From NCBI RefSeq assembly GCF_001718195.1, contig NZ_MCNV01000002.1:62001-126000 (forward strand): DNA of 64,000 nt, read 5' to 3'. Origin of the DNA: Paraburkholderia nodosa (GTDB taxonomy: Bacteria > Pseudomonadota > Gammaproteobacteria > Burkholderiales > Burkholderiaceae). Below are positions 26,045 through 36,745 of this stretch, piece after piece. The position numbers were made by a program, and so were the translations under genes. The first letter of the stretch is position 1, and each line of letters begins with the position of its first letter. The notes beneath the pieces are model-generated. The model did not search any database and had not been told where the DNA came from. It was given only the letters and a program-made list of their open reading frames with translations.

Positions 26045-26872
26045 ATGGCGCCTTCATCCACTTCAAAAGCCCGGCACGGCCGGATTCGCGTCGGCGTGGG
26101 CGGCTGGATCTATGCCCAGTGGCGTGGCACGTTCTATCCCGACGGCCTTGCGCAGCGCCGCGAGCTGGAATATGCGAGCCGTCATCTCTCGACGCTGGAA
26201 ATCAACAGCACGTATTACGGCGCGCAGCGCCCCGAAAGCTTCACGCGCTGGCACGATGAAACCCCGGAAGACTTCGTGTTCTCGCTGAAAGCCCCGCGCT
26301 TCGCGATGAATCGCCGTGTGCTGGCCGAAGCCGGGGCCACGATCGAGCGCTTCCTGAGCGGCGGCGTGCTGAACCTGCGCGACAAACTCGGGCCGATCAA
26401 CTGGCAGATCACGCCGGGCAAGCGCTTCGATCCCGAGGACTACGCACGATTTCTCGAACTGCTGCCGGACGAGGCCGAAGGCCGCCCGCTGCGCCACGCG
26501 CTCGAAGTGCGCGACGAGAGTTTTTGCACGCCGGAATTCGTCGCACTCGCGCGCAAGCACAAGGCGGCGATCGTCATCAGCGGCGATTCGGACTATCCGC
26601 TGATCGGCGATACGAGCGCGCCGTTCGTCTATGCCCGCATCATGGGAACCGCGCAGAATCACCCGCAGGGCTATGCTCCCGCCGATCTCGACCTCTGGGC
26701 GAAGCGCGCGCTCGCCTGGTCGCGCGGCGAAACACCCGACGACCTCGCCACCTACGCGAAGCCGCTCGCCGCGAAGGCCGGCCGCGACGTGTATCTATAC
26801 GTCATCAGCGGCTTCAAGGAGCGCAACCCGGCGGCAGCGGTGGCGCTGATCGAGCGCGTCGGTGCGAGCTAG
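26045..26872 (+). CDS. DUF72 (YecE-like) protein
   Basis: 275-residue protein of the DUF72 TIM-barrel-like family: IRVGVGGWIYAQWRGTFYP, LEINSTYYGAQRPESFTRW, FVFSLKAPRFAMNRR, ALEVRDESF and VYARIMG are conserved features. The ATG at 26045 is preferred over 25952 since it opens the usual short N-terminus before the first strand. Function of the family is unsettled. It stands between the transposase fragment and the antiporter. Confidence 0.88.
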   Translation: MAPSSTSKARHGRIRVGVGGWIYAQWRGTFYPDGLAQRRELEYASRHLSTLEINSTYYGAQRPESFTRWHDETPEDFVFSLKAPRFAMNRRVLAEAGATIERFLSGGVLNLRDKLGPINWQITPGKRFDPEDYARFLELLPDEAEGRPLRHALEVRDESFCTPEFVALARKHKAAIVISGDSDYPLIGDTSAPFVYARIMGTAQNHPQGYAPADLDLWAKRALAWSRGETPDDLATYAKPLAAKAGRDVYLYVISGFKERNPAAAVALIERVGAS

Positions 26873-26992
26873 CCGCGCACGGCGAATCTCATCTGACACG
26901 TAAAAGACCGTAATGCCGCCGTCATGACCTGGTCAGCAGCGAGTTGATATGGGTCAACATGCAAAGTTGCAACGCAGCGAGATACTGAATCG

Positions 26993-28336
26993 ATGCGTTG
27001 CGGGCACTGCCGCTCCCGGCGCCCAACCGCACCACGGAGTGTCCTGCCTTTGCAAACTGCAATCGAATTCACCATCCGCGCCGGTATCCTGCTACTCATC
27101 ATTGCGCTCTGCCACGCCGCTGCACAGCGTTTTCGTCTCTCCGATTCGTTCGGCCTGACCAGCGCCGGCGTGCTGCTCGGCGCGGGCTACCTCGCCTTGC
27201 AACAGTTCGCCCCAGACTTCACCGCTTCGACTGTCGTACCCTTGCTCACGACATCGCTTCCGCCCGAGGCGTATCTCTGGATATTTCTGCCGCCCATCCT
27301 CTTCGAAGCGGCGTTGCAGGTCGATACGCGCGGTCTTTTCGCCGATCTCGCGCCCATCCTTCTGCTCGCGATCGGCGCGGTGGTGGCCGCTGCGGCAGGC
27401 GTTGGCCTCGCCACGTGGATCAGCAGCGGCGAGAGCCTGATCGTCTGCCTGCTGCTCGGCGCAATCGTCAGCACGACGGATCCTTCCACCGTGATCGCGC
27501 TCTTTCGCAATAGCGGCGCGCCCGAACGCCTGATCCGGCTGATCGAGGGCGAAAGCCTGCTCAACGATGCCGCCGCTATCACCATCTCCACGCTCCTCAC
27601 GAGTGCACTGGTTCTGGCGCCGACCGCTGCGCACAACCACGGCTATCCACTCGCATCGTTCCTCGTTTCGCTCGTCGGCGGCTGCACGTTTGGGGCGCTC
27701 GCGGGAGCGCTTTTCGTGGCGACGTCGAGCGCGCTGCGCCGCCTGCCTTTTTCCGAGTACGCGCTGTCGCTCGCGCTGCCCACGCTGCTCTATCCGACCG
27801 CGGAACACGGGCTTCACGTTTCCGGCGTGGCCGCAGTGGTGTGTGCGGGTCTCACGGCCAGCCAGCTCATGCGGACACGCCCGCGCGCCGCGAGCCAGGG
27901 GCTGTTTCGCCAGCTTTGGGCGTACCAGGCTGGCATCGCCTCCGCCGCTGTCTTTCTGCTCGCGTCAGCGCACGTGCCCGGTCTGGTGCACACGCTGCAT
28001 CTGCGCGACGCCCTCCCGCTCGGGCTGGCGCTGGTGGCCGCCACCCTGAGCCGATTCGGCATCCTCACGATCTTCGTGCCGCTGCTGAGCCGCTTTGGCA
28101 TCTGCAAGCCGTTGCCGCGCGCGCATCAATGGCTGATCGCATGGGGCGGCGTGCGCGGGCCCGTCACGCTCACGCTCGCGATTTGCGTCGCGCGCAACGA
28201 CGCGCTTTCGCCCGACACGCGCGCGTTCGCGGCCGCGATGGCCGCTGCCTTCGTCCTGCTGAATCTGCTCTGCAACGGCCTCACGCTAGGACGTGTGGCG
28301 CGATGGCTCGGCATTGCGCCAGGCACTTCCGGCTGA
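26993..28336 (+). CDS. CPA1-family cation:proton antiporter
   Basis: 447-residue polytopic inner-membrane Na+(K+)/H+ antiporter. Membrane segments are frequent across the length; family motifs include FLPPILFEAALQVD, AIVSTTDPSTVIALFR and the ion-binding ND pair in IEGESLLNDAAAI, plus WGGVRGPVTLTLA in the C-terminal half. No cytosolic regulatory domain is present. The start is uncertain: ATG at 26993 gives 22 residues before the first helix, and non-ATG codons near 27050 would fit too. Role in pH or salt balance is known for the family. Confidence 0.88.
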   Translation: MRCGHCRSRRPTAPRSVLPLQTAIEFTIRAGILLLIIALCHAAAQRFRLSDSFGLTSAGVLLGAGYLALQQFAPDFTASTVVPLLTTSLPPEAYLWIFLPPILFEAALQVDTRGLFADLAPILLLAIGAVVAAAAGVGLATWISSGESLIVCLLLGAIVSTTDPSTVIALFRNSGAPERLIRLIEGESLLNDAAAITISTLLTSALVLAPTAAHNHGYPLASFLVSLVGGCTFGALAGALFVATSSALRRLPFSEYALSLALPTLLYPTAEHGLHVSGVAAVVCAGLTASQLMRTRPRAASQGLFRQLWAYQAGIASAAVFLLASAHVPGLVHTLHLRDALPLGLALVAATLSRFGILTIFVPLLSRFGICKPLPRAHQWLIAWGGVRGPVTLTLAICVARNDALSPDTRAFAAAMAAAFVLLNLLCNGLTLGRVARWLGIAPGTSG

Positions 28337-28495
28337 CGCGCGCGGCGCTTCGCCCTGCGCTGGGTGCGCCACAAATAGCCGATCGCGGCGCGCGTAACGT
28401 CACGTGCGGTCCACGCGCTACCACACGTGTCGTTACGCCGGTCACGCGCCGCTGACCTCCCCCCGTCTTCCGGCACGCGGAAGAAACCGCATGCC

Positions 28496-30028
28496 TCAAA
28501 TCTGCCGGCGCATCTCAGCCGCTGGCAGCTTCATCATCTGCCGATACTTCGTGACCGTGCGGCGCGCCACCTGCACGCCCTGCTTTTCGAGTTCCTGCGT
28601 GAGGATGACGTCGGAAAGCGGGTCGCGCGGATCTTCGGCGTCGATCATTTCCTTGATGAGCGCGCGCACCGCAGCCGCCGAGCACGTGCCACCCGTGCGC
28701 GTCTCCAGCTCGCGCGGGAAGAAGCGCTTGAACTCGAAGATGCCGCGCGGCGTGGCCATGTACTTGTTGCCCGTGGCGCGCGAGACGGTCGACTCGTGCA
28801 GACCTAATTCGTCGGCGACGTCGCGCAGCAGCATAGGCCGCAGCGCGATTTCGCCGTACTGGAAGAACGCCTTCTGACGCGCGACGATGCACTCGCCCAC
28901 GCGCAGGATCGTCTCGCAGCGCTTGTGCGCGTTGCGGATCAGCCAGCGCGCTTCCTGCAGCTGCTGAGCGAGCGGCGAGCGGCTCGTCTGATCCGAGCGC
29001 GCGAACATTTCCGCATAGAGCTTGTGGATGCGCGCGCGCGGCTCGATGGCCGGGTTCACGCTCACCACCCACTTGCCGCGCACCTGGCGCACGATCACGT
29101 CAGGAATGACGTAGCCGCCGTCCGCGCGGCCATAGTGGTTGCCCGGTTTCGGATCGAGGCGGCGCACGAGCGCACTCGCGGCCTGCAGCGAGGCGGCGTC
29201 GCAGCCGAGCTGGCGCTGTAGCTCCCCGTGCTCGCGGCGCGCGAGGCGTTCGAGATGCTGCGAGACGATCTGCAAGGCCAGTTCGCGATGCGGGGTGTCA
29301 TGCGGCATCGCCTCGAGCTGAAGCACGAGGCATTCGGAGAGCGAGCGCGCACCGATCCCGGGGCGATCGAGCGTCTGCACCACCCGCAGCGCCACGCGCA
29401 GACGGTCCTCGTCGAGCGCGTCGCCCGCGCCCTCCACATCGGCGAGATCGGCGAGGTCCTGACGCAGGTAGCCGTCGTCGTCGAGTGCCTCGATCACGAT
29501 CTGCGTTGCGATCCGGTCAAGGTCGTCGAGCGGCGAGAGGCGCAGCGCCTCGTGCAACTGCTCGCGCAGCGTAACCGGCACGCGCACCCAGTCGGAGGCC
29601 TCGGAATCGCCATCCTCGCCGCCGCGATAGCTCGACGTGCGCAACGCGCCGGGCGTTGGCATCTCGGCGGTGTAGCCCGAGCCTTCGTCGCTGTAGCTGG
29701 CCTCGGCGTACGAGGTCTCGGCGTAGGGGGACGCTTCCTGCGCCATGCCGGCATCGAGGCCGGACTCGCCGGCGCCTTCGGTCGCCATGGCGGGAACTTC
29801 GGCCGCGGGCGCCGCCGCGGAGCCGATGCCCGCTGCGCCGTCGGCCGCTTCGGCAGCCTCGCCGGTCTCCGAGGCGGGCGGGACATATTCGAGGAACGGA
29901 TTGGTGTCGAGCGCCTCGCGCAGCTCCTGCTGGAATTCGAGCGATGACAGTTGCAGCAGCCTCACCGCCTGCTGAAGACGCGGCGTGAGCGCCAGATGCT
30001 GGCGCGCGTGTAACGCGATGGAAGGCAT
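28496..30028 (-). CDS. rpoN: RNA polymerase sigma-54 factor
   Basis: 510-residue alternative sigma factor. Region I at the N-terminus is Q/L-rich (LTPRLQQAVRLLQLSSLEFQ and LDTNPFLE); region II (about 50-145) is acidic and alanine-rich and longer than in short orthologues; core- and DNA-binding domains follow, with the RpoN box ARRTVTKYR near the end (canonical ARRTVAKYR). The ATG at 30028 opens the typical MPSIAL-type N-terminus; its Shine-Dalgarno is weak. Burkholderiaceae often carry two rpoN genes; the lack of the usual lptB/hpf/ptsN neighbours indicates that this is the second copy. Confidence 0.93.
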   Translation of the reverse strand: MPSIALHARQHLALTPRLQQAVRLLQLSSLEFQQELREALDTNPFLEYVPPASETGEAAEAADGAAGIGSAAAPAAEVPAMATEGAGESGLDAGMAQEASPYAETSYAEASYSDEGSGYTAEMPTPGALRTSSYRGGEDGDSEASDWVRVPVTLREQLHEALRLSPLDDLDRIATQIVIEALDDDGYLRQDLADLADVEGAGDALDEDRLRVALRVVQTLDRPGIGARSLSECLVLQLEAMPHDTPHRELALQIVSQHLERLARREHGELQRQLGCDAASLQAASALVRRLDPKPGNHYGRADGGYVIPDVIVRQVRGKWVVSVNPAIEPRARIHKLYAEMFARSDQTSRSPLAQQLQEARWLIRNAHKRCETILRVGECIVARQKAFFQYGEIALRPMLLRDVADELGLHESTVSRATGNKYMATPRGIFEFKRFFPRELETRTGGTCSAAAVRALIKEMIDAEDPRDPLSDVILTQELEKQGVQVARRTVTKYRQMMKLPAAEMRRQI

Positions 30029-30364
30029 GGCAATCCCGTTTTGTTGAATTGAGTGGTAACACCGCTCATGCAACAGCCATGCCAGTTTTTACAACGCACT
30101 GTTTTGAAACGGGATCGGCACTTGCAACGCCTACGACGCGAGCCTTTTTCCGACCCCACCGTGGAGATTTTTACAACGGTGCGGAAAAATTTGTGCGCGC
30201 GCCGGTCGGGGAAACCGGGTCGCGTGAATCGGCCGCAATCCCGCATAGTGGGCTGCGCAGACGGCTTCCAGCAGGCTTTCAACGGCGTGCGCAGCGAGCA
30301 CCGGCGCGGCGAGGCACGCACCTTGCGGAGGGAAGCTGCGACCACAACCAGAAAGGGAGTAGCC
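30029..30364. other. Divergent region between rpoN and the BON gene
   Basis: 336 bases. Two copies of TTTTTACAACG-like sequence lie near 30085 and 30171. It should contain promoters for both genes. No frame is convincing. A GGCAC near 30115 was checked as a sigma-54 site and failed for want of the -12 part. Confidence 0.45.
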
Positions 30365-30712
30365 ATGAAGCGCATCCTGATCCTCAAGACCGCGGCTGGC
30401 GCCGCTTGCATGACGTTCGCACTTCTCGCCGGTGCGCAGACCACGACGAACAGCTCCGCGCCCGCGGCCAGTTCGGAGTCCATGGGCCAGCACGTCGACG
30501 ACGCAACCATCACGACCAAGGTCAAGGCCGAACTGCTCGGCGCGAAGAACGTGAAGTCCGAACACATCCACGTGAAGACGCGTAAGGGTGTGGTCTCGCT
30601 CACCGGCACCGTGCCGAGCGCCGAGGACCGCGACAACGCCCGGCAGGTCGTGGAAGGCGTCTCGGGCGTGACCTCGGTGAAGAACCATCTGAAGGTCTCG
30701 GCGGCGAGCTGA
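30365..30712 (+). CDS. BON-domain periplasmic protein
   Basis: 115-residue exported protein. The signal peptide ends near LLAGAQ, and a single BON domain covers about 42-112: DDATITTKVKAELLG, then HIHVKTRKGVVSLTGTVPS and ARQVVEGVSGVTSVKNHLKV. BON domains bind phospholipid or protect the envelope under osmotic stress (OsmY type). A strong AAAGGGAG site precedes the ATG at 30365, and a perfect terminator follows. Divergent to rpoN. Confidence 0.9.
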   Translation: MKRILILKTAAGAACMTFALLAGAQTTTNSSAPAASSESMGQHVDDATITTKVKAELLGAKNVKSEHIHVKTRKGVVSLTGTVPSAEDRDNARQVVEGVSGVTSVKNHLKVSAAS

Positions 30713-30756
30713 CCGATCGGCCGGGCAACCGGATCGACCCAGTTTCAGGCCAGACC

Positions 30757-30786
30757 GCGCCGGCGGCTTCCACCGCCGGCGCTTTT
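30757..30786 (+). terminator. Rho-independent terminator after the BON gene
   Basis: Perfect ten-base stem GCGCCGGCGG / CCGCCGGCGC, six-base loop CTTCCA, followed by TTTT. Located 45 bases after the BON stop. Confidence 0.88.
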
Positions 30787-30818
30787 CATTCCAGCTTCGT
30801 TCCCGCGTCATTCCCGCG

Positions 30819-31871
30819 TCATTCCTCTTCCTGCCGCGATTGCCGCAGCTGCGCGCGCCGCTGCTCGCCCTGACGCGCGAGCATCCAGCCCGGATACTCG
30901 GCGGGCAGTCCGCTCGCCTCGCCCAGCACGCCTAGCTCCTCGACACTGAGCTTCACTTTCGTGGCCGCGATGTTGTCGTCGAGCTGATCCACGCGTTTCG
31001 CGCCGATGATCACCGATGTCACCGCCTTCTGATGCAGCAGCCACGCAAGCGCGATCTGCGCGACCGACACGCCTTTGGCCTGCGCGATAGGCCGCATCGC
31101 GTCCACGCAGTCCCATGCGCGCTCGCGGTTCACCGGCGGAAAATCGAAGGTCGTGCGGCGGCTGCCCGCCTCGCCTTGCTGGTCGCGCCCATACTTGCCG
31201 CTCAGGAGCCCGCCCGCGAGCGGACTCCAGACCATCAGTCCGAGCCCCTCGCTCTCCAGCATCGGCACGAGCTCGCGTTCGAGATCGCGCCCTGCGATCG
31301 TGTAGTAAGCCTGCAGCGACTCGAAGCGCGCGAGCCCTTCGCGCTGCGCAATGCCCAGCGCCTTCACGATCTGCCAGGCGGCCCAGTTCGAAACGCCGGC
31401 GTAGCGCACGTGCCCCTGCTGCACGAGCGTATCGAGCGCGCGCACCGTTTCCTCGATCGGGGTGACGGGGTCGAAGGCGTGAATCTGATACAGGTCGATG
31501 TGGTCGAGCTGCAGTCGCTTCAGGCTCGCCTTCACGCCGTCCATGATGTGATAGCGCGTGGCGCCGCGCTCGTTCGGCGACGAGCCCATTTCGCCGAACA
31601 CCTTGGTCGCGATCACCACCTGCTCGCGCGGGATCTTGAGGTTCTTGAGCGCCTGGCCGGTGATCTGCTCGGAAACGCCTTGCGAGTAGACGTCGGCGGT
31701 ATCGATGAAATTGACGCCCGCGTCCAGCGCGCGGCCAACGAGCCGTTCGGCGTCGGACTGCTGGAGATCGCCGATCTGGTTCCAGATGCCGGTGCCGCCG
31801 CCGAAGGTCATCGTGCCGAGGCAGAGTTCCGAAACGAACAGGCCGGTGCGGCCCAAGGGGTTGTAACGCAT
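30819..31871 (-). CDS. Aldo/keto reductase
   Basis: 350-residue NADPH-dependent AKR, soluble. Catalytic residues are all visible: Asp and Tyr in [12 protein letters not shown], Lys in VIATKVF and His in LYQIHAFDP. The family opening [20 protein letters not shown] fixes the start at 31871. It ends in a charged R/Q/E tail. Substrate not readable. Divergent from lhr with about 200 bases between them. Confidence 0.93.
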   Translation of the reverse strand: MRYNPLGRTGLFVSELCLGTMTFGGGTGIWNQIGDLQQSDAERLVGRALDAGVNFIDTADVYSQGVSEQITGQALKNLKIPREQVVIATKVFGEMGSSPNERGATRYHIMDGVKASLKRLQLDHIDLYQIHAFDPVTPIEETVRALDTLVQQGHVRYAGVSNWAAWQIVKALGIAQREGLARFESLQAYYTIAGRDLERELVPMLESEGLGLMVWSPLAGGLLSGKYGRDQQGEAGSRRTTFDFPPVNRERAWDCVDAMRPIAQAKGVSVAQIALAWLLHQKAVTSVIIGAKRVDQLDDNIAATKVKLSVEELGVLGEASGLPAEYPGWMLARQGEQRRAQLRQSRQEEE

Positions 31872-32071
31872 GGTGTGACTCCGTCGTGGGTTCGAGGGAA
31901 AGTCCAACGCGGCGAGGATACTGCGTTCGGGCCGCGCCTGCCGGATGGCCGTCACGGCTTGAAACGCAGCAAGGCGGCCGTACATTCCTGCCTGCACCCT
32001 GCAACGCCAGCAGCCGCATCGCCCCGCGCCAGGCAGGCGCGCACGAAAGCTGCGAGACTGGGAGACGTGCA

Positions 32072-35000
32072 ATGCCGCCGCCTCTGCCGCTTTTCTTGCC
32101 GCACATCGCCCGCATGACAACGCCTTCGCCCGTATCCGATCCGCACGCCCCGGCAGCCGCCGCCAGTCAAGACGGCGAGCAAAGCGACGTGCTCGCGCGC
32201 TTTCATCCGGCTGTGGCCGGCTGGTTCCGGCGCAGCTTCGACGCGCCCACTGCCGCGCAACGCGCCGCATGGCCGTTAATTGCGAGCCGGCGCGCGACGC
32301 TGGTGGCCGCCCCGACCGGCTCGGGCAAGACGCTCACCGCCTTTCTCGCCGCGCTCGACGAACTCGTGCGCGATGGCCTCGCGAACGGTGGCGCACTGCC
32401 CGACACGACGCTTGTCGTTTACGTCTCGCCGCTCAAGGCGCTCTCCAACGACATCCGGCTCAATCTGGAACGGCCGCTCGAAGGTATCGGCGAGGAACTC
32501 GCGCGGCTTGGCTTGCCCCCGGTCGACATCCGTACCGCGGTACGCACCGGCGATACGCCGCAGCCCGAGCGTGCGGCGCTGCGCAAACGCGCGCCGCACA
32601 TCCTCGTCACGACGCCCGAATCGCTCTACGTGCTGCTCGGCTCCGAATCGGGCCGCCGCATGCTGGCGAGCACGCGCAGCGTGATCGTCGACGAGATTCA
32701 CGCGCTCGCGGGCAACAAGCGCGGCTGCCATCTCGCGCTGAGCCTCGAGCGGCTCGATGCGTTGTGCGGCGCGCGTCTGCTGCGCATCGGGCTGTCGGCC
32801 ACGCAAAAGCCGATCGAAACCGTCGCGCGCTTTCTGGTGGGCATGGGCGACGCGGCGCAAGATCCGAATGCAAACCCGCCCGCGTGCGAGATCGTCGATG
32901 TGGGCCATACGCGCAAACGCGATCTTGCGATAGAAATGCCACCCGTGCCGCTCGAAGCCGTGATGGCAAACGACGTGTGGGAGCGCGTGTACGACCGCAT
33001 GGCCGAACTCGTCGCCATGCACCGCACGACGCTCGTGTTCGTCAACACGCGCCGCATGGCCGAGCGCGTGGCGCGCCATCTCACCGACCGTCTGGGCGCC
33101 GAAGCCGTGGCAGCGCACCACGGCAGCCTCGCGCGCGAGCATCGGTTTCTCGCCGAGCAGCGACTCAAGAGCGGCGATCTGCGCGTGCTTGTGGCGACGG
33201 CGTCGCTCGAACTGGGCATCGATATCGGCGACGTCGATCTCGTGTGCCAGATCGGCTCGCCGCGCTCGATCGCGGGCTTCCTGCAGCGCGTCGGGCGCTC
33301 GGGCCACCAGGTCGGCGGCGTGCCGAAGGGACGGATCTTCCCCACGTCGCGCGACGACCTGATCGAATGTGCGGCGCTGCTGGATAGCGTGAGGCGCGGC
33401 GAACTCGACCGCCTCGCGCTGCCGCAAGCGCCGCTCGATGTGCTCGCGCAGCAGATCGTCGCCGAAGTGGCCTGCGAGGCCTGGGAAGAAGACGCACTCT
33501 ATGCGCTCGTGCGGCGCGCCACGCCATGGGCGGCGCTCGAGCGCGCGCAGTTCGACGCCGTGCTGCGCATGCTCGCCGAAGGTTACACGAGCCGCCACGG
33601 GCCGCGCGCCGCCTATCTGCATCGCGACGTGGTGAGCCACACACTGCGTGCGCGGCGCGGTGCGCGGCTCGTCGCGCTCACGTCGGGCGGCACGATTCCC
33701 GACAACGCCGACTACTCGGTGCTGCTCGAACCGCAGGGCGTGCAGATCGGCACCGTCAACGAGGACTTCGCCGTCGAAAGCCTCGCGGGCGACGTGTTCC
33801 AGCTCGGCAACGCGTCGTACCGGATCCTGCGCATCGAGGCGGGCCGCGTGCGCGTGGAAGACGCCCAGGGGCAGCCGCCCAGCATTCCGTTCTGGCTAGG
33901 CGAGGCGCCAGGTCGCAGCGACGAGCTTTCGTTCGCGATTTCGCGGCTGCGCAAGCAGGTGGAAGTCGCGCTGATCGATGCGAGCGCGAGCGCTGGCGCG
34001 ACGGACGACGCCGCGTCGCCCGCCGTGGTCGATCGCGCCACGGCGGCGCTCGCCACATCGCTCGAGATCGACGATGCCGCCGCGCGCCAGATCGTCGAAT
34101 ATCTCGCGCGCGCCCGCGCCGCGCTCACGGTGTTGCCCACCCAGGACACGCTCGTCATGGAGCGCTTCTTCGACGAGGCGGGCGGCACGCAGCTCGTGAT
34201 TCATACCCCGTTCGGCAGCCGCCTGAACCGCGCGTGGGGTCTCGCGCTGCGCAAGCGTTTTTGCCGCCAGTTCAACTTCGAGCTGCAGGCCGCCGCGACC
34301 GAGGACGCCATCATCCTCTCGCTCACCGGTGCGCACAGCTTCGCGCTGGACGAGGTATGGCGCTATCTCCATTCGAATTCCGCAGAACATCTGCTCGTGC
34401 AGGCGCTGCTCGAGGCGCCGCTGTTCGGCGTGCGCTGGCGCTGGAATGCGACCACGTCGCTCGCGCTGCCGCGTCAGACCAGCGGACGCAAGACGCCGCC
34501 GCAGATCCAGCGCATGCGCAGCGAAGACTTGCTCGCGGCCGTATTTCCCGACCAGGTGGCGTGCGTCGAAAACATCGCGGGCGAGCGTGAAGTACCGCGC
34601 CATCCGCTCGTCGACCAGACGCTCGACGACTGCCTCCATGAGGCTATGGATACCGAAGCATGGATCGCGCTGCTGCGGCGCATCGAGGCAGGCGACCTGA
34701 AGCTCGTAGTGCGCGAACTGCCCGCGCCCTCTGCGCTCGCGGCCGAAATCCTCACCGCGCGCCCCTATGCGTTCCTCGACGACGCCCCGATCGAAGAGCG
34801 GCGTACTCAGGCCGTGCTGTCGCGCCGGTGGAGCGACCCAGAATCCACCGACGATCTCGGCGCGCTCGACCCCGAAGCGATTGCGAGCGTGCGCGAAGAA
34901 GCCTGGCCGCAAGTGCGAGACGCCGACGAAATGCACGACGCCCTCACGAGCCTCGGCGTTCTCGCCGAAAGCGAGGCGCAGCAGGCGCCGCAGTGGCTCG

Positions 35001-36712
35001 CATGGCTCGCCGATCTGGCGGCGGCGGGCCGCGCAACGCGGCTACCGGTCTCGGATCACGACGCGCTGTGGGTGGGCATCGAGCGGCTTGCGTGTGTTCA
35101 GGCCATCTATCCCCAGGCGCAGTGCGAGCCGCCGCTCACGCCGCCGCCTGAATACGCGGATACGTGGACCGAGGACGCGGCGCTCGTCGAGATCATTCGC
35201 GCCCGACTGTCGGGCTTCGGACCGCTCACGATCGCGCAGGTGGCGCGGCCGCTCGCGCTGGAGGCGAGCGTGGCGGCGCTCGCGCTCACGCGCCTCGAAA
35301 CCGAAGGCACCGTGATGCGCGGACGCTTCACGCCGCAAGCGATGGGCGGCGGCCAGGAGGAATGGTGCGAACGCCACCTGCTCGCGCGTATCCACCGCTA
35401 CACGGTGCGCAAGCTGCGGCGCGAAATCGAGCCGGTCGAGCGTCACGACTTCATGCGCTTCCTGTTCGAATGGCAACGGTTGGCCCCCGGCATGCGCGGC
35501 TCGGGCCGCGATGCGCTGGCGGCCGTGCTCGACCAGCTCGAAGGGTGGGAAGCCTCGGCGCTCGCATGGGAGGACGAAATCCTGCCGGCGCGTATCGACG
35601 ATTACACGCCCATGCTGCTCGACGAGCTGTGCCGCTCGGGGCGGCTTGCCTGGGCGCGGCTGCCCGCGCGTGCGGCAGCCGCTTCGACGGTACGCAGCAC
35701 GCCGGTCGTGCTGCTCGCGCGCCGCGAGCTGGCGCGCTGGATGGCGCTCGTCGAAACGATCGACACGGGCGGCCTGTCAGCGCGCGCGCAGCGCGTGTAC
35801 GAGGCGCTGCTGCGGCACGGCGCGATGTTCTTCGACGAACTCGCTGCCGACGCGCACCTGCTCGGCGTCGAGCTGGAGAACGCGCTCGGCGAACTGGTGG
35901 CGGCAGGCCTCGTCAACGCAGACAGCTTTGCCGGGCTGCGCGCGCTCGTGAAGCCGGCGGCGCAGCGCAGCGCGCATCACGGCAGACGCCGGCCGCGCGG
36001 CTTCGGGCCGCTCGCCGGCGGCATGGCCGACGCGGGGCGCTGGGCGACGCTGCGGCGTGTTGCGTTGGCCAAGGGATTGGCCGATGCGTCGATCACTCCT
36101 CTTGCGGAACTGAACGATGAAACCGCGTTCGTCGGGACAGAACCGGCTGTATCGAATTCGGGCGTAGCAGCGGCCTCACGCTCGGAGGCGCTTGCACGTG
36201 CCAGGCAAACGACCGCCAGCGCCGCGCGCCGGCCGCCCGCCGACCCGGATCTGCTGGAGCACGTCGCCAACGTGCTGCTGCGCCGTTATGGCGTGGTCAG
36301 TTGGCATCTGCTCGGACGCGAGGCCGCGTGGCTGCCACCGTGGCGCGACCTGCTGCGCGTGCTGCATCGCATGGAGGCGCGCGGCGAGGTGCGAGGCGGG
36401 CGCTTCGTCACCGGGATTTCGGGCGAGCAGTTCGCGCTGCCCGAAGCCGTGGCGCTGCTGCGCGACGTGCGGCGGCGCGCTGCGGCACAAGGCGAAGGCG
36501 GCGCGCTCGTTTGCGTGAGCGCCGCCGATCCGCTCAATCTCGTCGGCACGCTGCTGCCCGGCGAGAAAGTGCCCGCGCTCGCCGGCAACCGCATCGTGTT
36601 CCGCGACGGCGTGCCGGCCGCCACCCTGATTGCCGGCCGCTTCGGCTTTCTCGGCGAGTTCGACGAAAGCACCCGCGCCGAACTCCGCGCCCGCCTCGCG
36701 AAGCCCTGGTGA
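32072..36712 (+). CDS. lhr: Lhr-type ATP-dependent DNA/RNA helicase
   Basis: 1546-residue superfamily 2 helicase, the size of E. coli Lhr. Walker [13 protein letters not shown] box in [11 protein letters not shown], motif III-like [10 protein letters not shown] and motif [11 protein letters not shown] are present in the first 450 residues; the Lhr-specific winged-helix and linker region follow to about 880, then a long Lhr-CTD part with helix-turn-helix-like repeats. The E. coli CTD has been reported as a uracil-DNA glycosylase. The ATG at 32072 is preferred since GGGAG lies 7 bases ahead; 32114 lacks such a site. Repair role is the family inference. Confidence 0.93.
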   Translation: MPPPLPLFLPHIARMTTPSPVSDPHAPAAAASQDGEQSDVLARFHPAVAGWFRRSFDAPTAAQRAAWPLIASRRATLVAAPTGSGKTLTAFLAALDELVRDGLANGGALPDTTLVVYVSPLKALSNDIRLNLERPLEGIGEELARLGLPPVDIRTAVRTGDTPQPERAALRKRAPHILVTTPESLYVLLGSESGRRMLASTRSVIVDEIHALAGNKRGCHLALSLERLDALCGARLLRIGLSATQKPIETVARFLVGMGDAAQDPNANPPACEIVDVGHTRKRDLAIEMPPVPLEAVMANDVWERVYDRMAELVAMHRTTLVFVNTRRMAERVARHLTDRLGAEAVAAHHGSLAREHRFLAEQRLKSGDLRVLVATASLELGIDIGDVDLVCQIGSPRSIAGFLQRVGRSGHQVGGVPKGRIFPTSRDDLIECAALLDSVRRGELDRLALPQAPLDVLAQQIVAEVACEAWEEDALYALVRRATPWAALERAQFDAVLRMLAEGYTSRHGPRAAYLHRDVVSHTLRARRGARLVALTSGGTIPDNADYSVLLEPQGVQIGTVNEDFAVESLAGDVFQLGNASYRILRIEAGRVRVEDAQGQPPSIPFWLGEAPGRSDELSFAISRLRKQVEVALIDASASAGATDDAASPAVVDRATAALATSLEIDDAAARQIVEYLARARAALTVLPTQDTLVMERFFDEAGGTQLVIHTPFGSRLNRAWGLALRKRFCRQFNFELQAAATEDAIILSLTGAHSFALDEVWRYLHSNSAEHLLVQALLEAPLFGVRWRWNATTSLALPRQTSGRKTPPQIQRMRSEDLLAAVFPDQVACVENIAGEREVPRHPLVDQTLDDCLHEAMDTEAWIALLRRIEAGDLKLVVRELPAPSALAAEILTARPYAFLDDAPIEERRTQAVLSRRWSDPESTDDLGALDPEAIASVREEAWPQVRDADEMHDALTSLGVLAESEAQQAPQWLAWLADLAAAGRATRLPVSDHDALWVGIERLACVQAIYPQAQCEPPLTPPPEYADTWTEDAALVEIIRARLSGFGPLTIAQVARPLALEASVAALALTRLETEGTVMRGRFTPQAMGGGQEEWCERHLLARIHRYTVRKLRREIEPVERHDFMRFLFEWQRLAPGMRGSGRDALAAVLDQLEGWEASALAWEDEILPARIDDYTPMLLDELCRSGRLAWARLPARAAAASTVRSTPVVLLARRELARWMALVETIDTGGLSARAQRVYEALLRHGAMFFDELAADAHLLGVELENALGELVAAGLVNADSFAGLRALVKPAAQRSAHHGRRRPRGFGPLAGGMADAGRWATLRRVALAKGLADASITPLAELNDETAFVGTEPAVSNSGVAAASRSEALARARQTTASAARRPPADPDLLEHVANVLLRRYGVVSWHLLGREAAWLPPWRDLLRVLHRMEARGEVRGGRFVTGISGEQFALPEAVALLRDVRRRAAAQGEGGALVCVSAADPLNLVGTLLPGEKVPALAGNRIVFRDGVPAATLIAGRFGFLGEFDESTRAELRARLAKPW

Positions 36713-36745
36713 GGCGCGCTGGGCGCACGCGGGCGGGACTGGTTG

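Noticed and set aside
30105..30130. GGCAC-N-GC as a sigma-54 promoter for the BON gene
   Set aside because: The GG...GC spacing is right but the -12 element lacks TTGC, and the position is 240 bases from the gene.
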